This document shows positions 15,795-23,892 of a stretch of DNA of 33,055 bases, in pieces. Source of the stretch: WQXF01 sp031552825 (lineage in GTDB: Bacteria > Bacillota > Clostridia > Christensenellales > Aristaeellaceae); assembly GCA_031552825.1 (NCBI GenBank), contig JAVBMD010000030.1:1-33055 (forward strand), read 5' to 3'. Both the position numbers and the translations under genes were made by a program. The notes under the pieces were generated by a model. It was not told the origin of the DNA. It saw nothing but the letters and a program-made list of their open reading frames with translations, and ran no database searches. Numbering within the stretch: the first letter of the stretch is position 1; every line of letters begins with the position of its first letter.

Positions 15795-17216
15795 ATGTCC
15801 ACCCAAAATCAATATGACATCATCATCATCGGCGCCGGACCCGCCGGTATCTTTACCGCGCTGGAGCTCACCGAGCTGCGCCCGGAAGCGCGCGTGCTCA
15901 TGCTGGACACCGGCCGCGCCATCGCGCGCCGCACCTGCCCGGCGCGTATCACCGGCACCTGCGTACACTGCTCTCCCTGCGCCATCGTACACGGCTGGGC
16001 AGGCGCGGGCGCGTTTTCCGATGGCAAGCTCTCGCTTTCCGACGAGGTTGGCGGGCATGTGGCCGACTATCTGGGGCACGAGGAGGCGCAGGCGCTGATT
16101 CAGCGCGCCGATCAGGTGTACCTGCGCTTCGGCGCGCCGGATGTGGTGCACGGCCTCAACGATCAAAAGGTTTCCGAGATCGCCTACGAGGCGACGCGGT
16201 ACAATATCCATCTGGTTCCCTGCCCGGTGCGCCATCTGGGCACCGAGCACGCCGGGGTGGTGCTGGCGGCGATGCACGATTATCTGGTCGCCAAGACGCA
16301 CACCACCTTCCTCGAGCTGACCGACGCGCTGGAGATCCTCACCGAGGGCGGCAAGGCGGTGGGCGTGCGCATGCAGACGCGCGGGCAGGAGCCGGTCACG
16401 GCCTATGCGCCGAGCATCGTGGCGGCGCCGGGACGCGGCGGCGCGGCGTGGCTCACGCAGCAGATCAAGCAGCTCGGCCTGCCCACGCAGAACAACGAGG
16501 TGGACATCGGCGTGCGCGTGGAGGTGCCCAATTCCATCATGGATCACCTGACCAAGCACCTCTACGAGGCGAAGCTGGTTTACTATGCCGATACCTATGA
16601 AAACAAGGTGCGCACCTTCTGCATGAACCCCGGCGGCGTGGTGTCCGAGGAGCATTACGAGGGCGGTATCGCGGTGGTCAACGGCCACAGCTACGGCGAT
16701 GTGAGCCTGCGCACCGGCAATACCAACTTCGCCATGCTGGTTTCGACGCGCTTCACGGAGCCCTTCGATCAGCCCATCGAATATGGCCGCTATATCGCGC
16801 AGCTAGGAAATATGCTGACCGGCGGGCCGATTATGGTGCAGCGCCTCGGCGATCTGCTGCGCGGCCGCCGCACCACGCCCAGCCGCTTAGCGCGCTCTAC
16901 CACCGTGCCCACGCTCAAGACGGCGGTGCCCGGCGATCTTTCCTTCGTGCTGCCGCCGCGCCATTTGACCTCGATCATCGAGGCGCTCAAGGCCTTCGAC
17001 AACGTCGCCCCCGGCCTCTATGGCAAGAACACGTTGCTCTATGGCGTGGAGGTCAAGTTCTACTCCTCCAAGGTGATGGTCAACGACCAATTTGAGACCG
17101 GCATCAAGGGGCTGTACGCCATCGGCGACGGCGCGGGCATCACGCGCGGGCTGATGCAGGCTTCGGTTACCGGCATCAAGGTGGCGCAGGTGGTGTCGGA
17201 GGGTCTCGCGAAGTAA
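15795..17216 (+). CDS. COG2509-type FAD-dependent oxidoreductase
   Basis: 473 aa from ATG 15795, placed by AGGAGGTT. The N-terminal Rossmann motif YDIIIIGAGPAGIFTALEL binds FAD. A Cys-rich segment follows (CPARITGTCVHCSPC), then a Gly/Ala turn (WAGAGAFSDGKLSLSDEVGG) typical of this uncharacterised dehydrogenase group. The C-terminal YAIGDGAGITRGLMQA closes the FAD fold. The clustered cysteines may be redox-active or bind metal; the family has no assigned substrate that I know of. It is monocistronic, with a hairpin-bearing leader, and shares a bidirectional terminator with the convergent MATE gene. Confidence 0.88.
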   Translation: MSTQNQYDIIIIGAGPAGIFTALELTELRPEARVLMLDTGRAIARRTCPARITGTCVHCSPCAIVHGWAGAGAFSDGKLSLSDEVGGHVADYLGHEEAQALIQRADQVYLRFGAPDVVHGLNDQKVSEIAYEATRYNIHLVPCPVRHLGTEHAGVVLAAMHDYLVAKTHTTFLELTDALEILTEGGKAVGVRMQTRGQEPVTAYAPSIVAAPGRGGAAWLTQQIKQLGLPTQNNEVDIGVRVEVPNSIMDHLTKHLYEAKLVYYADTYENKVRTFCMNPGGVVSEEHYEGGIAVVNGHSYGDVSLRTGNTNFAMLVSTRFTEPFDQPIEYGRYIAQLGNMLTGGPIMVQRLGDLLRGRRTTPSRLARSTTVPTLKTAVPGDLSFVLPPRHLTSIIEALKAFDNVAPGLYGKNTLLYGVEVKFYSSKVMVNDQFETGIKGLYAIGDGAGITRGLMQASVTGIKVAQVVSEGLAK

Positions 17217-17231
17217 ATATGATCGCATAAG

Positions 17232-17259
17232 AAAAGCACGGTCGTTGGCCGTGCTTTTT
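17232..17259. terminator. Bidirectional terminator
   Basis: Stem AAAAGCACGG (17232-17241) with CCGTGCTTTT (17249-17258). There is a T-run on the plus strand and a matching A-run before the stem, so it serves both the flavoprotein gene and the convergent MATE gene. Confidence 0.9.
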
Positions 17260-17264
17260 GCTGC

Positions 17265-18638
17265 TTACTGCGCCGGTTCGATCACCGGCGCCTCATCCCG
17301 GGTGGGCAATTCCCGCTCGCGCAGCTTGTACCAGAGGAACATCCCGGCGCCGCGCATGGCGCAGGTGATGCTCACCGCCCACCAGATGCCGTTGAGCCCC
17401 AGCGGCGTCGCCGCCAGCACATAGGCCAGCGGCACGCGCAGCACGTTGCTGGCGATGGAGATCGCCGCCGGGGGCAGCGTTTTGCCCAAGCCACGAAACG
17501 CGCCGCCGGACATGCCCTCTAGGCAGGCAAAGACCTCGCACGCCGCGAGGATGCGCAGATAATCCACGCCCAGTAGCTGGATGTGCTCCTCCGGCACAAA
17601 GACGGCGTAGAGCAGCTTGCCGCCGAAGAACAGCACCGCCGCCACCGCCACGCCGTAGATCAGCATCGCGCGGGTGGCGATGCGTGTCCCCTGATGAATG
17701 CGCGACCACTTGCGCGCGCCGTAGTTTTGCCCTACGAAGGAGGTGACCGCCGTGCCGAAGCCGCCGCCGATCAGCCAAGAGAGCGATTCGATCTGCGAGC
17801 CGATGCGCTGCACGGTGATCGGATCGGTGCCGAAGGAGGCGACTTGCCGGGTGGTGACCATCGCCAGCAGGGTAAACAGGCCACTCTCAAGGCCGGTAGG
17901 CAGGCTCCAGCGGAAGATTTGCGCGCAGCAGGCCTTGTCGGGGCGGCGGAGGAATTCAAACGTGGCGAAGGGGCGCGCCCGGTGCCGCTTAAGGTAGAAC
18001 AGGAACAGCATGCATACCACCGCCTGCGCCAGCACCGTGGCGATGGCGGCGCCATTGATGCCCCAGCCGAAGACGATTATCATCAGCGGGTCGAGGAGCA
18101 TGTTGAGAATCAGGCCGATGAAGTTCGCCCAGAAGGAGAGGCGGGAGTTGCCCGAGGCGTTGAAGGCGCCGGTGATGGCGGCGCTGATGTAGGTGAAGGG
18201 GATGCCCAGCCCGACGATGGAAAGATAATCGACGGCTGTCCCGGCCAGTTCGGCCTCGCCGATGCCGAACAGCGCGATCAGCGGGCGCTTGAATACCACC
18301 ATGCTCAGCCCGTAGCCGAGCCCCAGTGCGGCGGCAAGGAAGATCGCGTTGTGGGCAAAGCGCTTGGCGGCGGGCAGATCGCCCCGCCCGATATTTTGTG
18401 AAACGCCGATCTCCGCGCCCAACCGGCCGACCAGCAGCAGCGCCATCGACAGCCACAGGTACATGCCCGCCGCGCCCGAGGCGGCCACCGCGGCGCTGCT
18501 GACGCCCTGTCCGAGCCAGAACATATCGGTGAGGTTGTAGGCCATCTGCATCAGCGAGGTGCCCATGATGGGAATGGCGACCGCCAATAGCTTGCGCAGG
18601 ATGTTGCCGGAGGTTAAGTCGGTAACGTGCTGATTCAT
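17265..18638 (-). CDS. MATE-family efflux transporter
   Basis: 457 aa, normal for MATE, start ATG 18638 with GAGGGG upstream. Twelve hydrophobic helices are seen in two halves. The first half has IPIMGTSLMQMAYNLTDMFW and AFNASGNSRLSFWANFIGLI, with LNMLLDPLMI beyond it; the second has GFGTAVTSFVGQNYGARKW and GGAFRGLGKTLPPAAISIAS. MATE proteins export cationic drugs or metabolites using H+ or Na+ gradients. The substrate here cannot be told. It is transcribed alone from TTTACA/TACAAT, divergent from the PfkB operon. Confidence 0.93.
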   Translation of the reverse strand: MNQHVTDLTSGNILRKLLAVAIPIMGTSLMQMAYNLTDMFWLGQGVSSAAVAASGAAGMYLWLSMALLLVGRLGAEIGVSQNIGRGDLPAAKRFAHNAIFLAAALGLGYGLSMVVFKRPLIALFGIGEAELAGTAVDYLSIVGLGIPFTYISAAITGAFNASGNSRLSFWANFIGLILNMLLDPLMIIVFGWGINGAAIATVLAQAVVCMLFLFYLKRHRARPFATFEFLRRPDKACCAQIFRWSLPTGLESGLFTLLAMVTTRQVASFGTDPITVQRIGSQIESLSWLIGGGFGTAVTSFVGQNYGARKWSRIHQGTRIATRAMLIYGVAVAAVLFFGGKLLYAVFVPEEHIQLLGVDYLRILAACEVFACLEGMSGGAFRGLGKTLPPAAISIASNVLRVPLAYVLAATPLGLNGIWWAVSITCAMRGAGMFLWYKLRERELPTRDEAPVIEPAQ

Positions 18639-18670
18639 AAACGATCGTTCCCCTCATTCCTATTCCTGCT

Positions 18671-18699
18671 ATTGTAGCTGGATATACAGGGGTTGTAAA
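18671..18699 (-). promoter_or_regulatory. Promoter of the MATE gene
   Basis: Minus strand: TTTACA (18699-18694), 17-nt spacer, TACAAT (18676-18671). It is six bases away from the divergent plus-strand -35, so the two promoters are nearly back to back. Confidence 0.65.
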
Positions 18700-18704
18700 G
18701 GCAG

Positions 18705-18733
18705 TTTACTTGTGATAAGCTCAAATATATACA
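18705..18733 (+). promoter_or_regulatory. Promoter of the PfkB kinase operon
   Basis: TTTACT (18705-18710), 17-nt spacer, TATACA (18728-18733), 26 bases before the chosen start. Confidence 0.55.
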
Positions 18734-18758
18734 AACAATTAAAGGCAGGATGATGCGC

Positions 18759-19667
18759 ATGAAAATCTGCTCCTTCGGCTCGTTGAATATGGATTATGTA
18801 TATCACGTCACCGAAATGGTGCGCCCCGGCGAAACCATTAGCTCCCACAGCCGCCAGTGCATTTGCGGCGGCAAGGGATTAAACCAGTCGATCGCGCTGG
18901 CGCGCGCTGGCGCGCAGGTGTGGCACGGCGGCAATGTCGGGCAGGATGGCGAGGGGAAGGCGCTGCTGGCGGCGCTGGAGGCTGCCGGGGTCAATACCGG
19001 CTGCGTGCGGCAGTTGGCAGAGGAAAGCAGCGGCCATGCCATCATCCAGATCGACCGGCACGGGCAGAACTGCATCCTGCTTTATGGCGGCGCCAATCAG
19101 CGCGCCGACGCGGCGCAGATCGAGGAAACGCTTTCGCACTTCGCGCCCGGCGATTGGCTGGTGCTGCAAAACGAGGTCAACGATTTGGCGGCGCTGATGC
19201 GGCAGGCGCACGCGCGCGGGCTGCGCATCGCGCTCAATCCCTCGCCGATGAACGAGATCATCTTGGGGCTTCCGCTGGAGTTGGCGGATATGTTCTTCCT
19301 GAACGAGCTGGAGTCGGCGGCGCTGGCCGGATGCGAGGCCGAGGCCGACGTGCTCGATGCGCTTGAGCGGCGCTTTCCGCAGGCGGTGCTGGTGCTTACC
19401 AAGGGCGCAGAGGGCGCGGTGGTTTCCCATCGGGGGCAGCGCACCGCCTGCCCGGCGCAGCGCGTCACGCCGGTGGACACCACCGCCGCCGGGGATACCT
19501 TCACCGGCTACTTCCTCTCCAGCTGGATGCGCGGCGATAGCGTGGAGGCCAGCATGCGGCGAGCCACCCGCGCGGCGGCGCTGTGCGTGACGCGGTTGGG
19601 CGCGTCGGTGTCCATTCCCACCGCTACCGAGGTGGATGCGATGGAGGGCAGCCATGTACTTTCATGA
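18759..19667 (+). CDS. PfkB-family sugar kinase (ribokinase-like)
   Basis: 302 aa. Three ATGs lie close together; 18759 is chosen because GGCAGGA is eight bases upstream. It is a PfkB-fold ATP-dependent kinase. Sugar-site motif GGKGLNQSIALARAG lies near residue 37. The ATP/anion-hole signature DTTAAGDTFTGYF contains the catalytic Asp. NPSPMNE and FFLNELE are also typical of ribokinases. Ribose is the most likely substrate from overall resemblance, but other pentoses or nucleosides are possible. No ribose transporter or repressor is adjacent. It overlaps the next gene by 14 bp. Confidence 0.85.
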   Translation: MKICSFGSLNMDYVYHVTEMVRPGETISSHSRQCICGGKGLNQSIALARAGAQVWHGGNVGQDGEGKALLAALEAAGVNTGCVRQLAEESSGHAIIQIDRHGQNCILLYGGANQRADAAQIEETLSHFAPGDWLVLQNEVNDLAALMRQAHARGLRIALNPSPMNEIILGLPLELADMFFLNELESAALAGCEAEADVLDALERRFPQAVLVLTKGAEGAVVSHRGQRTACPAQRVTPVDTTAAGDTFTGYFLSSWMRGDSVEASMRRATRAAALCVTRLGASVSIPTATEVDAMEGSHVLS

Positions 19668-20304
19668 AGATACCGTCATGCGCATGATCCTGCAGGCATT
19701 CGAGGCCTATCGCCGCCTCATGCGCATACTCGACGACGATAAGGCCGAGCAGGAGCTGGATCACGACTATCTGAGCCTCATCGGCATGGATCGCAAAACC
19801 GCCTACGGCCTTTCAATCGCCTCGCTGACCGACCTGCTGCAGGCGGATCGGCGTTTGGCGCTGTTTGAGCTATTGCAAATGGAGGCGCGGCGCTTTGCGC
19901 AGCGCATGCAGGAGGACGAGCTGCTGGAGCTCAAGCGCCGGGCGCTGATGGTGCTCTGCTCCATCGAGCACGAGGATATCGCGCGCCTCCGCTGCGCGCG
20001 CGCGCGCACGCTGTTCGACGAGTGCGCCTCGGCTTGCGCCGCCGAGGATATCGCGCCGCTGCTGCGCTTTCTTGTGACGGGCGGGGCGTATGCCGATGCC
20101 GAGGACGTGCTGTTTTTCCAAATGAGGAACTTTGGCCGCCCGGCGGATATGCGCACGCTGGTACAGGCGGGGGAGGCGATGTACGATTCGCTGCTGCGCC
20201 TGCCAGACCAAGCGCTGATCGCCGGGAACCTCCCGCGCGAGGAGGTGCTGGAGGGATTGGCGGCGCTGGGCGGGCTGATGCCCGCTGCCGGAGGGGCGTC
20301 ATGA
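19654..20304 (+). CDS. DUF6483-like helical protein
   Basis: 216 aa from ATG 19654, with GGAGGG five bases upstream, inside the end of the kinase gene. It is entirely helical: MYFHEDTVMRMILQAFEAY at the start, a Leu/Arg/Glu-rich middle, and paired helices from about 125 resembling a TPR-like hairpin (GAYADAEDVLFFQMRN). No signal or membrane segment is seen. The N-terminus resembles DUF6483 proteins of Clostridia, recalled from memory and not checked. It overlaps the ABC-F start by four bases, so all three genes are translationally coupled. Confidence 0.65.
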   Translation: MYFHEDTVMRMILQAFEAYRRLMRILDDDKAEQELDHDYLSLIGMDRKTAYGLSIASLTDLLQADRRLALFELLQMEARRFAQRMQEDELLELKRRALMVLCSIEHEDIARLRCARARTLFDECASACAAEDIAPLLRFLVTGGAYADAEDVLFFQMRNFGRPADMRTLVQAGEAMYDSLLRLPDQALIAGNLPREEVLEGLAALGGLMPAAGGAS

Positions 20305-22214
20305 TTGTCCTTAGCGTACAGGGGGTGCAAAAGTCCTTTGGCGTCCATGAGGTGCTGAAGGACGTTTCTTTGACCCTGCAGCAGGGGCAGCGCATGGGGT
20401 TGGTCGGCGTCAACGGCAGCGGCAAGACCACGCTGCTCAAGATGATCGCCGGGGAGGATCACCCCGACGCCGGGCAGATTCATTGCACGCGCGGCCTGCG
20501 CACCGGCTATCTGGCGCAGCAGGGCATGGTGACCGAGGGGCATACCGTTTGGCAGGAGCTGGAGCAGGTGTTTGCGCCGCTGCTCGATATCGAGCGCCGC
20601 ATGCGCGCCTTGGAGCACGAGATGGCCGACGCGCACGATGACGCCGAGGCTTTCGCGCGCATCTCGGCGGATTACGCGCGCCTGACCGACGCCTTCGAGC
20701 AAGGCGAGGGATACGCTTGGCGCAGCGCCATTCAGGGCGTGCTGGCGGGGCTGGGCTTCAACGCCGCGCAGTGGGAGCAGCCGGTGGAGCAGCTCAGCGG
20801 CGGCGAGCGCACGCGCCTGTGTTTGGCGCGCCTGCTGCTGCAAAAGCCGGATCTGCTGCTGCTGGACGAGCCCACCAACCATCTGGATCTGGAGGCGGCG
20901 CAGTGGCTGGAGGGCATGCTGGCCAGCTATAAGGGCACCGTGCTGGTCATCTCGCATGATCGATATTTTCTGGATGCGGTGTGCGACTGCATCGCCGAGC
21001 TGCTCATGGGGCGCGTGGAACAGTATAACGGCAACTACACCCGCGCCATGCGCCAGCGCGAGGAGGTTTTCACCGCGCGCATGAAGGCCTACGATCTGCA
21101 GCAGAAGGAGATCGAGCGGCAGCAGGCCATCATCGCGCGCTATCGCATGTTCAACCGCGAAAAGTCGATCCGCGCCGCCGAGAGCCGGGAGAAGGCGCTG
21201 GCGCGCATGGAGCGCCTCGATAAGCCGCAGGAGGAGCACGGCATCCGCTTCTCCTTCCGCGCGCGGCGGCGCACCGGCGAGGATGCGCTGCGCCTGCGCG
21301 AGCTGGCCAAGGGCTTTGGCGGGCGCACGCTGTTTTCCGGGCTGGATTTGCACGTGCGCGCCGGGGATCGCGTGGCCATCATCGGCCCCAACGGCGTGGG
21401 CAAGTCGACGCTTTTCAAGCTCATCACCGGGCAGCTGCCGCCGGATCACGGCACCGTGCGCTACGGCAGCAATGTGGACATCGGCTATTACGATCAGCAT
21501 CAGGCCGGGCTGCATGCCGAAAAGACGGTGCTCGACGAGGTGTGGGATCGCTTTCCGCGCATGGAGCAGTCGGATGTGCGCGGCGCGCTGGGGCTGTTTC
21601 TGTTTACCGGCGAGGATGTGTTCCAGCCGATCCGCACGCTCAGCGGCGGCGAAAAGGGGCGCGTGGCGCTGACCGCGCTGATGCTGCAGGGCGATAACCT
21701 ATTGCTGCTCGACGAGCCCACAAACCACCTCGACATGGATTCCTGCGAGGTGCTGGAAGCCGCGCTGGAGGATTTCTCCGGCACCATCCTCACCATTTCG
21801 CACGATCGGTACTTCATCAACCGCATCGCCAACCGCGTGCTGGAAATGAGCGCCGATGGCGTAACCGAGTACCTCGGCAATTACGATGATTATTACGAGA
21901 AGAAGCACCGCGTCACCGGCCCGGAGGAAACCGGCCCGCAGCGCACCCGTACGGAAATCGAGAAGGAAAAGAAGCGTGACCGCCAAAGCCGCGAACAGGC
22001 GCGCGCAGCCCGCGCCAAGGTGGCGGAGCTGGAGCGCGCCATCGCCGCTGCGGAGGAGGGCATCGCGGAGCTGGAGGCGCGCATGGCCGATCCCGCCGCT
22101 TACAGCGATCCTCTGCAGGCAGCCGAGCTGGCGCGGGGGTATCAAGCCGCCAAGGATGCGCTGGCCGTGCTGCTGGATCAGTGGGCGGAGGCCAGCGAGG
22201 CGCTGGAGGACTGA
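20301..22214 (+). CDS. ABC-F subfamily ATPase, ribosome-associated type
   Basis: 637 aa, ATG 20301 overlapping the upstream stop (ATGA). It has two ABC domains and no membrane segments. Domain 1: Walker A GVNGSGKTT, signature LSGGERTRL, Walker B LLLLDEPTNHLDLE. Domain 2: Walker A GPNGVGKST, signature LSGGEKGRV, Walker B LLLLDEPTNHLDMDS. An Arg/Glu-rich linker (about 240-320) lies between, and a charged coiled coil (about 545-635) ends the chain, as in YdiF/Uup-like members. ABC-F proteins act on the ribosome to relieve stalling, and some give antibiotic resistance. The linker is not obviously of the long resistance type, so a housekeeping role is likelier. Confidence 0.93.
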   Translation: MIVLSVQGVQKSFGVHEVLKDVSLTLQQGQRMGLVGVNGSGKTTLLKMIAGEDHPDAGQIHCTRGLRTGYLAQQGMVTEGHTVWQELEQVFAPLLDIERRMRALEHEMADAHDDAEAFARISADYARLTDAFEQGEGYAWRSAIQGVLAGLGFNAAQWEQPVEQLSGGERTRLCLARLLLQKPDLLLLDEPTNHLDLEAAQWLEGMLASYKGTVLVISHDRYFLDAVCDCIAELLMGRVEQYNGNYTRAMRQREEVFTARMKAYDLQQKEIERQQAIIARYRMFNREKSIRAAESREKALARMERLDKPQEEHGIRFSFRARRRTGEDALRLRELAKGFGGRTLFSGLDLHVRAGDRVAIIGPNGVGKSTLFKLITGQLPPDHGTVRYGSNVDIGYYDQHQAGLHAEKTVLDEVWDRFPRMEQSDVRGALGLFLFTGEDVFQPIRTLSGGEKGRVALTALMLQGDNLLLLDEPTNHLDMDSCEVLEAALEDFSGTILTISHDRYFINRIANRVLEMSADGVTEYLGNYDDYYEKKHRVTGPEETGPQRTRTEIEKEKKRDRQSREQARAARAKVAELERAIAAAEEGIAELEARMADPAAYSDPLQAAELARGYQAAKDALAVLLDQWAEASEALED

Positions 22215-22256
22215 CGCCCCGCGCGTTGGCGAATTTGTCAGGGGAATTCCGCAGGA

Positions 22257-22294
22257 GAATTTCCCGGGTTCTTCTGAATTTCCCGGATTCTTCG
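22257..22294 (+). promoter_or_regulatory. Tandem 19-bp operator-like repeat before xylA
   Basis: Two adjacent 19-bp units (22257-22275 and 22276-22294) match at 17 of 19 positions. Each contains a GAATTTCCCGGRTTC core with partial dyad symmetry. They end ten bases before the xylA -35, a typical place for repressor or activator binding. No regulator gene is nearby. Confidence 0.5.
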
Positions 22295-22303
22295 GTCAGC
22301 GCA

Positions 22304-22332
22304 TTGACAGCGTACATGAAAAGCTCTATACT
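22304..22332 (+). promoter_or_regulatory. Promoter of xylA
   Basis: Perfect TTGACA (22304-22309), 17-nt spacer, TATACT (22327-22332). The leader to the start codon is about 90 nt. Confidence 0.85.
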
Positions 22333-22346
22333 AAGCATAACATTCA

Positions 22347-22384
22347 ATGTGCTCGCGCACATGTCAAGCACGCGCCGAGCACAT
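22347..22384 (+). promoter_or_regulatory. Leader with two mutually exclusive hairpins
   Basis: ATGTGCTCG (22347-22355) can pair perfectly with CGAGCACAT (22376-22384). Its first six bases can instead pair with GCACAT (22357-22362) around a TCGC loop. It lies between the xylA promoter and ribosome site. A switching role is inference. Confidence 0.4.
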
Positions 22385-22428
22385 ATTGCACTTTAGTTGC
22401 GTGTCCCAAAGCGGAAAGGAGCGATTTC

Positions 22429-23745
22429 ATGCCGGAATTTTTTGCGAATCTGCCCAAGGTGGTGTATGAAGGCCCCAAGTCCAAGAACCCGTTGTCCTTT
22501 AAATACTACGATGCGGACCGCAAGGTGATGGGCAAGCCCATGCGCGAGCATCTGCCCTTTGCGATGGCGTGGTGGCACGGCCTGTGCGCCACCGGCGCCG
22601 ACATGTTTGGCCCCGGCACTGCCGATAAGTGCTTCGGCATGCGGCCTAGCACCATGGAGCACGCGCATGCCAAGGTGGACGCCGGTTTCGAATTCATGCA
22701 GAAGCTCGGCATCGGCTATTTCTGCTTTCACGATGTCGATCTGGTGCCCGAGGCCGACACCATCGCCGAAACCAACGCCCGCCTCGACGAGATCACCGAC
22801 CACATCAAGACCAAGATGGCCGCTACGGGCATCAAGTGCCTGTGGGGCACCGCCAACATGTTCAGCAACCCGCGCTTTATGAACGGGGCGGGGTCGAGCA
22901 ACTCGATCGATGTGTACTGCCACGCCGCCGCGCAGGTCAAGAAGGCGCTGGACCTGACCGTGAAGCTGGGCGGGCGCGGCTATGTGTTCTGGGGCGGCCG
23001 CGAGGGCTATGAGACGCTGCTCAACACCGACGTCGCCTTCGAGCTGGACAACATCGCCGCGCTGATGCGCATGGCGGTGGAATATGGCCGCGGCATCGGC
23101 TTCACCGGCGATTTCTATATCGAGCCCAAGCCCAAGGAGCCGATGAAGCATCAGTACGATTTCGACGCCGCCACCGCCATAGGCTTCCTGCGCCGCTATG
23201 GGCTGGACAAGGATTTCAAAATGAACATCGAGGCCAACCACGCCACGCTGGCCGGGCATACCTTCCAGCACGATCTGCGCATCTCGGCCATCAACGGCAT
23301 GCTGGGCTCTGTGGACGCCAACCAAGGCGACTACCTGCTGGGCTGGGATACCGATCAGTTCCCCAGCGATGTGTACGAGACCACCCTATGCATGTATGAG
23401 ATCCTCAAGGCGGGAGGCCTGACCGGCGGCCTGAACTTTGACGCCAAGAACCGCCGCCCCTCCTATACGCTGGAGGATATGTTCCACGCCTTTATTCTGG
23501 GCATGGATTCCTTCGCGCTGGGGCTTATCAAAGCGGCGGCGCTGATCGAAGACGGCCGGATCGACGGCTTCATCAAGGAGCGCTATGCCAGCTACGACTC
23601 GGCGCTGGGCAAGAAGATCCGCGAGGGAAAGGCCACGCTGGCCGAGCTGGCCGCCATCGCCGAAAAGAACGGCGCGCCCGCGCTGCCCGGCAGCGGCAAG
23701 CAGGAATACCTCGAGAGCGTCGTCAACTCCGTTCTGTTCGGATAA
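22429..23745 (+). CDS. xylA: Xylose isomerase
   Basis: 438 aa, the class II length. The start is ATG 22429 with AAAGGAG seven bases upstream; the frame runs back into the ABC-F gene but that part is not coding. It converts D-xylose to D-xylulose (and glucose to fructose) with divalent metals. Family motifs are intact: FHDVDLVPE with the catalytic His and Asp, FWGGREGYE, the IEPKPKEPMKHQYDFD metal-site signature, EANHATLAGHTFQHDL and VDANQGDYLLGWDTDQFP. No xylulokinase or xylose transporter adjoins it. It is monocistronic, with its own promoter, operator-like repeats and terminator, which suggests substrate control. Confidence 0.97.
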   Translation: MPEFFANLPKVVYEGPKSKNPLSFKYYDADRKVMGKPMREHLPFAMAWWHGLCATGADMFGPGTADKCFGMRPSTMEHAHAKVDAGFEFMQKLGIGYFCFHDVDLVPEADTIAETNARLDEITDHIKTKMAATGIKCLWGTANMFSNPRFMNGAGSSNSIDVYCHAAAQVKKALDLTVKLGGRGYVFWGGREGYETLLNTDVAFELDNIAALMRMAVEYGRGIGFTGDFYIEPKPKEPMKHQYDFDAATAIGFLRRYGLDKDFKMNIEANHATLAGHTFQHDLRISAINGMLGSVDANQGDYLLGWDTDQFPSDVYETTLCMYEILKAGGLTGGLNFDAKNRRPSYTLEDMFHAFILGMDSFALGLIKAAALIEDGRIDGFIKERYASYDSALGKKIREGKATLAELAAIAEKNGAPALPGSGKQEYLESVVNSVLFG

Positions 23746-23760
23746 GCAATAGAGCCTTTG

Positions 23761-23798
23761 CCCGCCTCGAGCGCCTTTGCGCTTGGGGCGGGTTTTTT
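23761..23798 (+). terminator. Intrinsic terminator after xylA
   Basis: CCCGCC (23761-23766) pairs with GGCGGG (23787-23792). An inner AGCGC/GCGCT pairing extends the hairpin, and six T follow. Confidence 0.9.
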
Positions 23799-23827
23799 GT
23801 GTGAAAACATTGTGAAAAGATATACAG

Positions 23828-23856
23828 TTGTAAGGGTATTGGGTTTGTGATATGAT
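23828..23856 (+). promoter_or_regulatory. Promoter of the GltD-like gene
   Basis: TTGTAA (23828-23833), 17-nt spacer, TATGAT (23851-23856), in an AT-rich gap after the xylA terminator. Confidence 0.6.
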
Positions 23857-23892
23857 TTTGTTTAGCAAATCGATATTCCGAGGTGAGCTTCC

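Noticed and set aside
20022..20300. Longer N-terminus for the ABC-F protein (frame open from 20022)
   Set aside because: It overlaps the upstream gene heavily and lacks ABC character; the ATGA overlap at 20301 gives the family-normal start.
19803..21515. 570-codon minus-strand open frame
   Set aside because: Antisense shadow of the DUF6483-like and ABC-F genes, whose motifs are unmistakable.
21886..22428. Longer N-terminus for xylose isomerase (frame open from 21886)
   Set aside because: It runs through the ABC-F coding region, the promoter and the leader. The start at 22429 has a good ribosome site and gives the normal family N-terminus.
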